Assembly (NCBI GenBank): GCA_965262455.1
Contig: CBDHFH010000008.1
Location: 744,001-808,000, forward strand
Direction: 5' to 3'
Origin: UBA1858 sp965262455
Lineage (GTDB): Bacteria; Pseudomonadota; Gammaproteobacteria; UBA4575
DNA length: 64,000 nt
Part shown: piece after piece, positions 9,145 to 16,148 of the stretch
Numbering within the stretch: the first letter of the stretch is position 1
Layout of the letters: the number at the start of each line of letters is the position of its first letter
The notes under the pieces: generated by a model
The model's database searches: none
What the model saw: only the letters and a program-made list of their open reading frames with translations
Told to the model about the DNA's origin: nothing
Translations under genes and position numbers: made by a program

Positions 9145-9786
9145 ATGCGAATTTTATTATTTGCACTTTTTTCAATCACTATGCTGCACCCTGCCGCTTG
9201 GAGTCGACCTGTTTCATATCCTGGCGGGATAACATCAATTGTCATGAACAATGGCAAAGAACACTCTGCACTCATACATTATTCACCGACTGCCAAGTAT
9301 TCCATTGGTTTAAGAAGTGAATACAGACGCGCTAAGGAGTATTCCTTAACGGGCATTCAATTAACAAACTTACTCAAACGCTGGAATAAGAAAGATTCGC
9401 AAGCCAATGTCTATGTTAACTCAGGCATTGCTTATGCCGATCGAAACTCCAGTCGATTTAAAGATGATTCTGGGTTTGGCGTATTTGCAGGCGTCTCTGC
9501 AGATTGGGAAACACGACAGTATTTCAGTAGTTACCAGGCACGCTACGTTGAGGCAGGATCTATCGATGACTTTTTTATACACAAAGCACGCGTAGGCATT
9601 ACACCCTATGTAGCAGAGTACGGCAATTTGCATACCTGGTTGATGCTGGAATTAGACCATATGCCTGAAGGTGAGGATACTTTCACAATAACGCCATTAG
9701 TACGCCTATTTAAAGATGTACATTTAATAGAGCTCGGCATTAGTAACCATAACGATGCATTGTTTAACTGGACAGTGCGTTTCTAG
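9145..9786 (+). CDS. exported hypothetical protein, possibly outer-membrane
   Basis: 213 residues with a signal peptide (LLFALFSITMLHPAAWS). Alternating hydrophobic/polar strands and a terminal aromatic residue (FNWTVRF) suggest a small outer-membrane beta-barrel. A good Shine-Dalgarno site (CAGGAG) precedes the ATG. It lies 78 bp after the Cys/His-rich gene and 18 bp before the MerP-like gene, so it belongs to the metal cluster by position. I do not recognise the family; a role in outer-membrane passage is only inferred. Confidence 0.65.
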   Translation: MRILLFALFSITMLHPAAWSRPVSYPGGITSIVMNNGKEHSALIHYSPTAKYSIGLRSEYRRAKEYSLTGIQLTNLLKRWNKKDSQANVYVNSGIAYADRNSSRFKDDSGFGVFAGVSADWETRQYFSSYQARYVEAGSIDDFFIHKARVGITPYVAEYGNLHTWLMLELDHMPEGEDTFTITPLVRLFKDVHLIELGISNHNDALFNWTVRF

Positions 9787-9803
9787 ATTTTAAGGATCAA
9801 ATC

Positions 9804-10103
9804 ATGAAAAACTTTTTACTAGTATTAATTATTGTTTTTACTTTATCGTTTCATTCAGCGCATGCGGATCACCCTGAAGGCACTGTTAAAGTCGATATCT
9901 ATGGCTTGGTTTGTGATTTTTGCGCACGCGCATTAGAAAAAGTATTTGCTAAACAAGACGCCGTTGACAACATTGAAGTGAGTCTTGATTCTAAGATTGT
10001 CACTATTCATATCAAGCATGGATATGATTTAGATGACGCTATCATCGAAAAAAAAATAATCGATGCAGGCTATAACATCGAGGAGATACGTCGCGGTGGA
10101 TAA
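9804..10103 (+). CDS. MerP-like periplasmic heavy-metal-associated protein
   Basis: 99 residues: a signal peptide ending near HSAHA, then one HMA domain with the metal-binding pair in GLVCDFCARAL (CxxC). The beta-alpha-beta-beta-alpha-beta pattern ends in DAGYNIEEI, as in MerP and copper chaperones. In the mercury system MerP hands the ion to MerT, and here a MerT-like gene overlaps its 3' end by 8 nt. The specificity (mercury, copper or other) is not determined by the motif. Confidence 0.88.
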   Translation: MKNFLLVLIIVFTLSFHSAHADHPEGTVKVDIYGLVCDFCARALEKVFAKQDAVDNIEVSLDSKIVTIHIKHGYDLDDAIIEKKIIDAGYNIEEIRRGG

Positions 10104-10479
10104 TTTTTATAAACAAACAATATTACCGATACTGAGTTTATTCACCAGTGTCGGCACGCTGCTTTGTTGCGCCCTGCCAGCATTGCTGGTCACACTTGGC
10201 ATGGGGGCGGCCTTAGCAGGGGTAGTTGCAAATGTGCCTTGGTTAGTAGCGATATCCGAATACAAAATAATTGTATTTACTATCGCAGGCATTATGTTGG
10301 TACTGGCCACACTATTTCAATGGCGTGCGCGCAATGCACCCTGCCCTATTGATGCCAAACAAGCGGCAGCATGCATGCGCTTAAGAAAATTTAGCTGGGG
10401 TTTATTAGCGGCCTCAATTCTTGTGTACTTAATTGGGTTTTTCTTTGCATTTGCTGCTGCAGAACTTTTTTATGGCTAA
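10096..10479 (+). CDS. MerT-like inner-membrane metal transport protein
   Basis: A three-helix membrane protein with the MerT hallmarks: a vicinal Cys-Cys in the first helix (GTLLCCALPALLVTLGMG) and a Cys pair in the loop after helix two (APCPIDAKQAAACMR). I place the start at the GTG that overlaps the MerP stop, behind GAGGAG; an ATG 11 codons upstream lies inside merP and gives a non-family extension. No merA or merR is adjacent, so uptake would not be coupled to mercuric reduction here. Confidence 0.85.
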   Translation: MDNFYKQTILPILSLFTSVGTLLCCALPALLVTLGMGAALAGVVANVPWLVAISEYKIIVFTIAGIMLVLATLFQWRARNAPCPIDAKQAAACMRLRKFSWGLLAASILVYLIGFFFAFAAAELFYG

Positions 10480-10530
10480 CAGTATTTAAATACAAGTGAC
10501 TTAGGCAATCAAAGAAAAAGTTTTAGCGAG

Positions 10531-11079
10531 CTATTTGACTATTCGATAGAAATGCGTCTCGTGGCACTTTGGGCAGATAGGAATTACGCCGGCACGAAAG
10601 TATTGCAACACTTCACCGCAGTGTTCACATTTTAATGTTGCTGGACCGATCACTTCCCCTGACCTATAACGCGTATTCATGCTTGACTTCTCTTTCAGAT
10701 TAAGAAGTTTGATAGTGGTCTGATCAGCCGCTTTGATAAGCATATCGAGGAGTTTATTTTCTACTAATGCTGTTTCAAATCCGAACCAGTCTTTCAGTTC
10801 ATTGCCCGTTTTTGATAAGTAATCTCCAGCATCGGTGATGTCTCGTCTCACCCAAGTAGCCACTTTCTCTGCGTCTTCCTCGGATAGGTGTTTCAACTCA
10901 ACGACTTTATTTTTTGCATCACTGACTAGTTTATTAAATAGCGCTTCTGTCTTTTCCTCAGCGTGATGTAAATTTTCTGTTATGTGTTCATACATGTTCT
11001 CGTATGAGTCACTCAACCTATCAAATAAATCGTGGTCAGTATGATACTTTTCTGTTTTGTCTTTTTTAAGTTTATTCAT
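10531..11079 (-). CDS. DUF1451 zinc-ribbon protein (YbeL-like)
   Basis: 182 residues: an acidic, helical N-terminal half (NLHHAEEKTEALFNKLVSDA) and a C-terminal zinc ribbon with CxxC pairs in LKCEHCGEVLQYF and IPICPKCHETHFYR. It matches the layout of E. coli YbeL; the molecular function of the family is unknown. It is monocistronic, with a perfect FNR box 48 bp upstream of the ATG, which suggests induction at low oxygen. Confidence 0.85.
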   Translation of the reverse strand: MNKLKKDKTEKYHTDHDLFDRLSDSYENMYEHITENLHHAEEKTEALFNKLVSDAKNKVVELKHLSEEDAEKVATWVRRDITDAGDYLSKTGNELKDWFGFETALVENKLLDMLIKAADQTTIKLLNLKEKSSMNTRYRSGEVIGPATLKCEHCGEVLQYFRAGVIPICPKCHETHFYRIVK

Positions 11080-11126
11080 AATATATTCCCAACAAGAGTA
11101 TTCTAATAAATAGTCGAGATTAGGAA

Positions 11127-11140
11127 TTGATATTAATCAA
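11127..11140. promoter_or_regulatory. FNR/Anr box, perfect palindrome
   Basis: TTGATATTAATCAA fits TTGAT-N4-ATCAA at all ten positions and lies 48 bp upstream of the DUF1451 gene. That spacing suits an activator site just upstream of a -10 element. Confidence 0.75.
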
Positions 11141-11264
11141 ATTCGTTAGGCCAAAAAAACGAGCTCAAGATAAGTGGTATTAAGATATAAGTATTATTAA
11201 TATAAGCACTGCGAGTTAAATAGAAATATTCAACGGCATTGAATTAATATGACAATAATTAGCT

Positions 11265-11996
11265 TTATTTCATTGGTATTGTGAAATCCGCAATTATAGG
11301 CAAGTGATCTGAGGCAGCACGCGCCAACTTAGTATGCCCGGCAAATGAATGTACGATATTTAAATCACCTTGATAGAATATTCTATCCAGTGCACGTGAT
11401 GGGAATATTGACGGGAATGTTTTGGTTTTATCTAGCACTGAAATGAAATCATTGGCATATAAAAATTTCCTGCATAAATTTTCCCATAAGTCGTTAAAAT
11501 CACCGCCAATAATAACAGGAAGGTTGTGTGGGTTATTAACAATGGCAGAGTTATTTATCAGTTTGCTTACTTGTATGGCTCTCTCATACGCCGCCAATCC
11601 AAGGTGAACATTATATAATTTAATTGTTCTTACATGCCCTTGGCTCTTTAGTTCAACTTTCGTAAATAGGCTGCGCCTTCTTTTCTTTGGTTTGACAGTA
11701 AGATCAATATTGCGCTGCTCACCTAACGGATAATGGCTTAGTATGGCATTACCATAGTCGCCATATTTTAGGCTGACATTTGACTGAAATAAGAAATGTC
11801 TAAAGTTCAACTCATTGGCAAGTAGCTCTGCCTGATTGTCATAGTTCGAACGGGGTACGCCTTTATCCACTTCTTGCAGGAGTACAATGTCCGGATTGTA
11901 ATGCTGGATAGTTTCTATGATTCTTTCCGGCTTATATTTACGATCGACACTGCCAATGCATTTGTGAATATTGTACGAGATGATACGAAATTGCAG
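11265..11996 (-). CDS. endonuclease/exonuclease/phosphatase family protein, apparent CTG start
   Basis: A metal-dependent phosphodiesterase of the EEP (DNase I-like) superfamily. Visible motifs: SYNIHKCIG (Asn), LLQEVD (catalytic Glu), YNVHLGL, GGDFND (Asp/Asn) and SDHLPIIADF (Asp-His). The first two motifs lie upstream of the first conventional start (a GTG inside LLQEVD), so the reading frame must begin earlier. Before the in-frame TAG only a CTG remains, seven bases after AGGA, and it gives the usual N-terminus (L-Q-F-R-I-I-S-Y-N). No signal peptide. Substrate unknown; it lies between FNR-box genes. Confidence 0.8.
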   Translation of the reverse strand: MQFRIISYNIHKCIGSVDRKYKPERIIETIQHYNPDIVLLQEVDKGVPRSNYDNQAELLANELNFRHFLFQSNVSLKYGDYGNAILSHYPLGEQRNIDLTVKPKKRRRSLFTKVELKSQGHVRTIKLYNVHLGLAAYERAIQVSKLINNSAIVNNPHNLPVIIGGDFNDLWENLCRKFLYANDFISVLDKTKTFPSIFPSRALDRIFYQGDLNIVHSFAGHTKLARAASDHLPIIADFTIPMK

Positions 11997-12000
11997 AGTA

Positions 12001-12300
12001 TTATCCTATTTTTTAATTTTACACACGATTAAATGAACAATTAGCACTTGCAAAAATTAATTTCTTACAACGACACTATAAATAATGGCTGATATTCTTC
12101 AGCAAGGTCTATTTTGTTCGATATAGTTTATCCTAAATAGGGATATCTAGTAGTATTAATATTTTGCTCTACAAGAGCTGGAATATGAGAAATACCAAAA
12201 GATTAAGTTGATAATATACCCTTACATTTAACTTTTTATGTCAATATAACCGCGAGCACAATAAGAGTATTTTCAATCATAAAAATTTCCAGGAAAATAT
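12001..12300. other. intergenic, divergent promoter region
   Basis: 300 very AT-rich bases between the EEP gene and the membrane protein gene. It must carry both promoters. I see no full FNR box or strong hairpin. Confidence 0.4.
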
Positions 12301-12888
12301 ATGAACACGAGAATATCTGAACTTATAGATGAAATTAAAGAACGCGAAGAAGAGCTAGAGGATCTAGTTAAATTCTACGAAGAGAAGCTATCATATAAAA
12401 TTGAGGGCAAAAAAATACAGTTTGATCATTTTATTGAGGATGCCCATCTTAGATTAAAAATTAATGTCATCCAGTGGCTACGCAGAAGTAGTTTAAGAAA
12501 TATTATTTCTGCACCCTTTATATACCCAATGATCATTCCATTCATAATGATGGATATATTGATTACTCTATACCAATTTATTTGCTTTACTTTGTATAGA
12601 ATCCCAAAAGTACCCAGGTCAAAATATATAGTGGTCGATCGCCACCATCTAAAGTACCTTAATGCCATTGAGAAAATGAATTGTATTTACTGTGGCTATA
12701 TCAATGGCTTGATATCGTATATGCGAGAGATTGTAGCCAGGACGGAGCAATACTGGTGTCCGATTAAACACGCCAGAAAAGTACTAGACCCTCATAGAAG
12801 GTATCTTAAATTTTCAAACTTCGGCCATGCTGATAATTATCACCAGCATGTATCGGCAATGAGAAATGAATTTATAGACTCTGACTAG
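12301..12888 (+). CDS. hypothetical membrane protein with CxxC segment
   Basis: 195 residues. Residues 1-40 are a charged coiled coil (ELIDEIKEREEELEDLVKFY). About 75-100 is a hydrophobic hairpin (SAPFIYPMIIPFIMMDILITLYQFICFTLY, quoted in two parts of one helix pair). Then comes a conserved-looking segment with NCIYCGYING and QYWCPIKHARK, three cysteines that could hold a metal or haem. The start has GG-AAAATAT spacing only, a weak site. It lies among FNR-box genes and may be part of the low-oxygen set. Function unknown. Confidence 0.7.
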   Translation: MNTRISELIDEIKEREEELEDLVKFYEEKLSYKIEGKKIQFDHFIEDAHLRLKINVIQWLRRSSLRNIISAPFIYPMIIPFIMMDILITLYQFICFTLYRIPKVPRSKYIVVDRHHLKYLNAIEKMNCIYCGYINGLISYMREIVARTEQYWCPIKHARKVLDPHRRYLKFSNFGHADNYHQHVSAMRNEFIDSD

Positions 12889-13079
12889 CTTGCAGAGCTT
12901 ACCAAGTCATATAATTCCATTTCCTCATTTTCATTTAATATTGTACTTATCTCAGAGTATTCACTTAGCAATGAATCCAAGAAATGATTAAGAATCACCA
13001 TTTCATTTTTTATTTGTGTAATTTGCAAATGTAACTCATTCTGTTTTTTCCGTAGTTCTAATAGATCAGTATTATTCAT
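12885..13079 (-). CDS. small coiled-coil hypothetical protein
   Basis: 64 residues, almost wholly a heptad-like helix (LRKKQNELHLQITQIKNEM) with an acidic C-terminus. It ends 4 bp inside the convergent gene and starts 22 bp after the CBS-protein gene on the same strand, so it is probably the second gene of that transcript. No family recognised. Confidence 0.55.
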   Translation of the reverse strand: MNNTDLLELRKKQNELHLQITQIKNEMVILNHFLDSLLSEYSEISTILNENEEMELYDLVSSAS

Positions 13080-13101
13080 AACACTTAACCTCTAGTTTTG
13101 C

Positions 13102-13575
13102 TCACGACGCAATAGACATCAGTGCTCCATGAGAATGCTTGCAAATGGAAGCCAGCGTATTAGCGATGTCTTCGGACTTAATGTGTGATGCTAATGTATG
13201 ATTATCATATGCCACCGCAATATCGTTAAGTGATAAAATACCGACCAGTCTGTTCTTTTTATCTAATACAGGTAGCCTTCTTACTTGATGATGGCGCATT
13301 GTATCTTCTGCACTTTTTAATGAATCATTTTGTGTGCAGCTACTTACCACTTTAGACATAGTCTCACCTACGCTTATCGCATCTAATGCCTGCCCTTTAG
13401 TATAGGCTGCCATACATATATCACGGTCAGTGATCACGCCAATGACGTGATTATCTTCATCTGATACAGGAATGAAGCCACAATCATCTTCCCACATTAA
13501 TCGGGCCGCTTCATTAAGTGATTGTGTTGGTTTTACATCTGAAACAGATGTGGTCATGATGTCTTTTACATTCAT
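13102..13575 (-). CDS. tandem CBS-domain protein
   Basis: 157 residues consisting of two CBS motifs: MTTSVSDVKPTQSLNEAARL to VIGVITDRDICMAA, and MSKVVSSCTQNDSLKSAED to LVGILSLNDIAVAY. Such stand-alone pairs bind adenine nucleotides and often sit in stress or low-oxygen regulons with universal stress proteins. A near-perfect FNR box lies ~130 bp upstream. The RBS (AGGAGACAG) is good. Confidence 0.9.
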   Translation of the reverse strand: MNVKDIMTTSVSDVKPTQSLNEAARLMWEDDCGFIPVSDEDNHVIGVITDRDICMAAYTKGQALDAISVGETMSKVVSSCTQNDSLKSAEDTMRHHQVRRLPVLDKKNRLVGILSLNDIAVAYDNHTLASHIKSEDIANTLASICKHSHGALMSIAS

Positions 13576-13705
13576 TATGTCTGTCTCCTGAGAGCATTTA
13601 TTTCTGAAACTAATTTTGATAATTATGTGATTATTGTGTTTTTATTTGTATATACAAATGAACACGACTTAATGTGAATCTTTACACCCCTTGTTGTACC
13701 TAACC

Positions 13706-13719
13706 TTGATGTAGGTCAA
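13706..13719. promoter_or_regulatory. FNR/Anr box, one mismatch
   Basis: TTGATGTAGGTCAA differs from TTGAT-N4-ATCAA at one position. It is upstream of the CBS-protein gene by ~130 bp and ~160 bp from the stop of the small gene on the other side. Confidence 0.6.
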
Positions 13720-13876
13720 CAATAATTTTACGAATTCTAAGGTCATGGAATATTAAAATTTCTGATAAGTTTAATAATATTTAACAATAGACAAATAAGA
13801 TTTATGACGATAGAGACTTATATTGTTGCAATGCAAGTTTTATCGTTTTGGTGTGATCTAGAAGTATAGTGCCTTA

Positions 13877-14080
13877 TTAATCCCACTGATGAATCAAGGA
13901 GCAATCAATTAATGCTCTATCTTCAAGCCAGTCAACGAGGCAGTATCTCCCAACGAATTGTTGTTTGGGTTTTTTCTGACTCAATTTGTCTTTAAATGCA
14001 GTCTTATCAATCACATATGATTTATTGTTTAAATGGTGAGATGATAGTAACGGTCTTGAGTACAGTATTGTTTCAGCCAT
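13877..14080 (-). CDS. small hypothetical protein
   Basis: 67 residues, basic and soluble, with no recognisable domain (KDKLSQKKPKQQFVGRYCLVDWLED). GAGGG stands seven bases before the ATG, which supports expression. It is divergent from the FNR-like regulator gene, with a weak FNR-type box between them. Confidence 0.5.
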   Translation of the reverse strand: MAETILYSRPLLSSHHLNNKSYVIDKTAFKDKLSQKKPKQQFVGRYCLVDWLEDRALIDCSLIHQWD

Positions 14081-14138
14081 GCCAGACCCTCATAGTGAAA
14101 TTTGAGCTTTATATGTAACATTTGGGTAGAATATTCTC

Positions 14139-14152
14139 TTGATTTAGCGCAA
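14139..14152. promoter_or_regulatory. possible degenerate FNR box
   Basis: TTGATTTAGCGCAA has a perfect left half and a right half with two mismatches. It lies 60 bp upstream of the 67-residue gene and 295 bp before the regulator gene, in a 366-bp gap that holds no gene. Weak evidence; it could allow autoregulation. Confidence 0.3.
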
Positions 14153-14446
14153 TGAATTAGCATCTACCAACGGCATTAATTTTATTTATATTTTCAAAGA
14201 CCTATTTTTTTCATAAGCAAGGCAGTATTTCGACATATCCATGAATAAATTTAAGGAATCTTGTGCTATATTTATGTCTTAGAAAACAGAGAGATACAAC
14301 ATATTGATACAGATAGAGTGAATGCGTTTACTATTCACTATTATTTTAATTAAGCTTATTATTCATGTATTTACTATTTCAATTACTTAATACTTTTTAT
14401 CAACGACAGATTCAAATAATCTGACCTAATAATTTATAAGAACACT

Positions 14447-15184
14447 GTGAATGTAAGAATTCTCACTCCTCTGTTAGATACATCAATAGCAGAGACTCAC
14501 ACACAATGCAGAGCTTGCATTCGTTTGAGCACATACCTCTCAAACGGTCTAGAGGGCACTTTACTCTCAGAGTTTCACAAGACTATTCAGCATGCAAAGA
14601 AACTAAAGAAAAATGAATATTTATTTCGTGCCGGCGAGCTATCTGATTGTCTATTTATTATTGGCAGCGGCGCGTTAAAGACACTAATTGGCGATGAAGA
14701 TGGTCATGAACAAATCATAAAGTTTTCAATCCAGGGGGATATTCTTGGACTAGATGGGATATACAAGAAAGCACACCCAACCTCCGTACAAGCAATAGAA
14801 ACCACCTATGTGTGCAAGATTCCATTAAATAGATATTTGGAATTAGCCAAAGACAATTCTCAACTTTTCACCAATTTATATACTGCGATGAGTAGTCATA
14901 TTATTGAAGTTGAAGAGCATACACATACATTAGGCACGAAAAATGCCAATCAAAGACTAGCCACAATGTTATTGAAATTATCTAGGCTTAACGATAAGGA
15001 TGGCATTTCCACCACTGAGCTTATATTACCTATGTCGCGTAAAGATATTGCTAATTACCTATCAGTAGCGATTGAAACTGTGAGCAGATTGTTTACTCAC
15101 TTTCAAAATACAGGAGCTATAGGATTAAATGGCAAACGCTTAGAAATTAAAGATTTAGATAAATTGAAGCAATTGGCAACCTAA
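14447..15184 (+). CDS. FNR-like transcriptional regulator with incomplete cysteine set
   Basis: A Crp/Fnr-family regulator of 245 residues: a cyclic-nucleotide-binding-like beta-roll, a dimer helix (~120-150) and a winged HTH. The recognition helix contains AIETVSRLFTHFQNTG, with the Glu-x-x-Ser-Arg pattern that in FNR reads TTGAT half-sites. In E. coli FNR the [4Fe-4S] cluster is held by three N-terminal cysteines and one central cysteine. Here C21 and C24 (TQCRACIRL) and a central Cys (TTYVCKIPL) are present, but the expected third N-terminal position is Tyr30. Start is GTG. The nearby FNR boxes are its likely targets. Confidence 0.9.
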   Translation: MNVRILTPLLDTSIAETHTQCRACIRLSTYLSNGLEGTLLSEFHKTIQHAKKLKKNEYLFRAGELSDCLFIIGSGALKTLIGDEDGHEQIIKFSIQGDILGLDGIYKKAHPTSVQAIETTYVCKIPLNRYLELAKDNSQLFTNLYTAMSSHIIEVEEHTHTLGTKNANQRLATMLLKLSRLNDKDGISTTELILPMSRKDIANYLSVAIETVSRLFTHFQNTGAIGLNGKRLEIKDLDKLKQLAT

Positions 15185-15207
15185 TATAATTAATTTAAAA
15201 ATATAGC

Positions 15208-15450
15208 CTAACTCGCTTTGTCTTTAATTTTACGAGTACTCCGCTCTGATAAATGTTGGAAATATTTTCGTCTTTTTATTTCAAATTCTTCCTGACGCAT
15301 ATCAAGATGTAAACCATGCAATACTTTGTATGATTTTTTTTCTAAATTCATACTTTTCTTATTCAGTGTATTCATCGCATAATTAATTACTTCAAATTGA
15401 CTGGTAATGATTAATACATTTACTCCTTTAACGTTAGCATGACTGTCCAT
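15208..15450 (-). CDS. small basic hypothetical protein
   Basis: 80 residues, Lys/Arg-rich toward the end (RRKYFQHLSERSTRKIKDKAS), with no domain I can name. No good RBS precedes the ATG, and the true start could be an internal Met. It is convergent with the regulator gene, and an FNR-type box lies ~95 bp upstream, which favours a real gene. Confidence 0.45.
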   Translation of the reverse strand: MDSHANVKGVNVLIITSQFEVINYAMNTLNKKSMNLEKKSYKVLHGLHLDMRQEEFEIKRRKYFQHLSERSTRKIKDKAS

Positions 15451-15544
15451 ATTTTTAGATAGTAAGTCTCAACGAACTATACTGACCATTCTCGTTACTG
15501 GCTTATTTAGCCCTAATATTATATTCGATTTAATACTGTAAATG

Positions 15545-15558
15545 TTGACATATATCAA
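15545..15558. promoter_or_regulatory. FNR/Anr box, one mismatch
   Basis: TTGACATATATCAA differs from the consensus at one position. It stands between two divergent small genes, 95 bp from the left one and 187 bp from the right one, and could regulate both. Confidence 0.55.
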
Positions 15559-15744
15559 ACTTAATAATGATTCTTAATAACATCATAGGCATTGATTATA
15601 GACATGGCTAATATGCAATATTTAGTTATCTAAATGAGTTTACTTAGTGCATTAATTATTACTTTTTGCACTATGAAATTTTTATGAAAAGTATTTGGAT
15701 AATTATTTTAAGTATAAAATAAAGCATAAACTTAGGAAATTTTT

Positions 15745-15987
15745 ATGAGTTATCGTTCACGTGCAAAAGAATTAATGGGATATTCTTTTTTAGTGGTATT
15801 TGCCAACGACAATACTATTAGTGAAGAGGAACTAAGCTTAATGGAAAAGTTAGCTTTAGAGGATCACATAGCAGATGACCAAGAAAAGAAAGTGTTGAAA
15901 GCTATATTTGACCGAGTCGATAAACATGACCTAACCGCTCAAGTTGAAAAAGAAATTCACACTTTTAGGTGTAAATATGAATTTTAG
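15745..15987 (+). CDS. small acidic hypothetical protein (TerB-like?)
   Basis: 80 residues: helical and acidic, with NDNTISEEELSLMEKLALED, reminiscent of the TerB/EF-hand-like helical bundles of tellurite-resistance and stress proteins. That resemblance is by eye only. AGGAA-type RBS before the ATG (TTAGGAAATTTTT). Located between the FNR-type box and the P-type ATPase, so it probably belongs to the same response. Confidence 0.6.
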   Translation: MSYRSRAKELMGYSFLVVFANDNTISEEELSLMEKLALEDHIADDQEKKVLKAIFDRVDKHDLTAQVEKEIHTFRCKYEF

Positions 15988-16148
15988 ACTCTTTAAAATA
16001 TATCTAGCAATAGATTAAATAGGTATTCTGAATAAAAAAAGTAGTCATGTAATATAATTTTACTATCTTTCACTTAAGATTGTCTGTGTTATCTTAAATA
16101 CAGATAATAATAACACTCAATTGTTTGGCATATTAATACGATACGTCT

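Noticed and set aside
9421..9633. Antisense frame opposite the exported gene of the metal cluster
   Set aside because: The plus-strand gene has a signal peptide and RBS; the antisense frame has neither.
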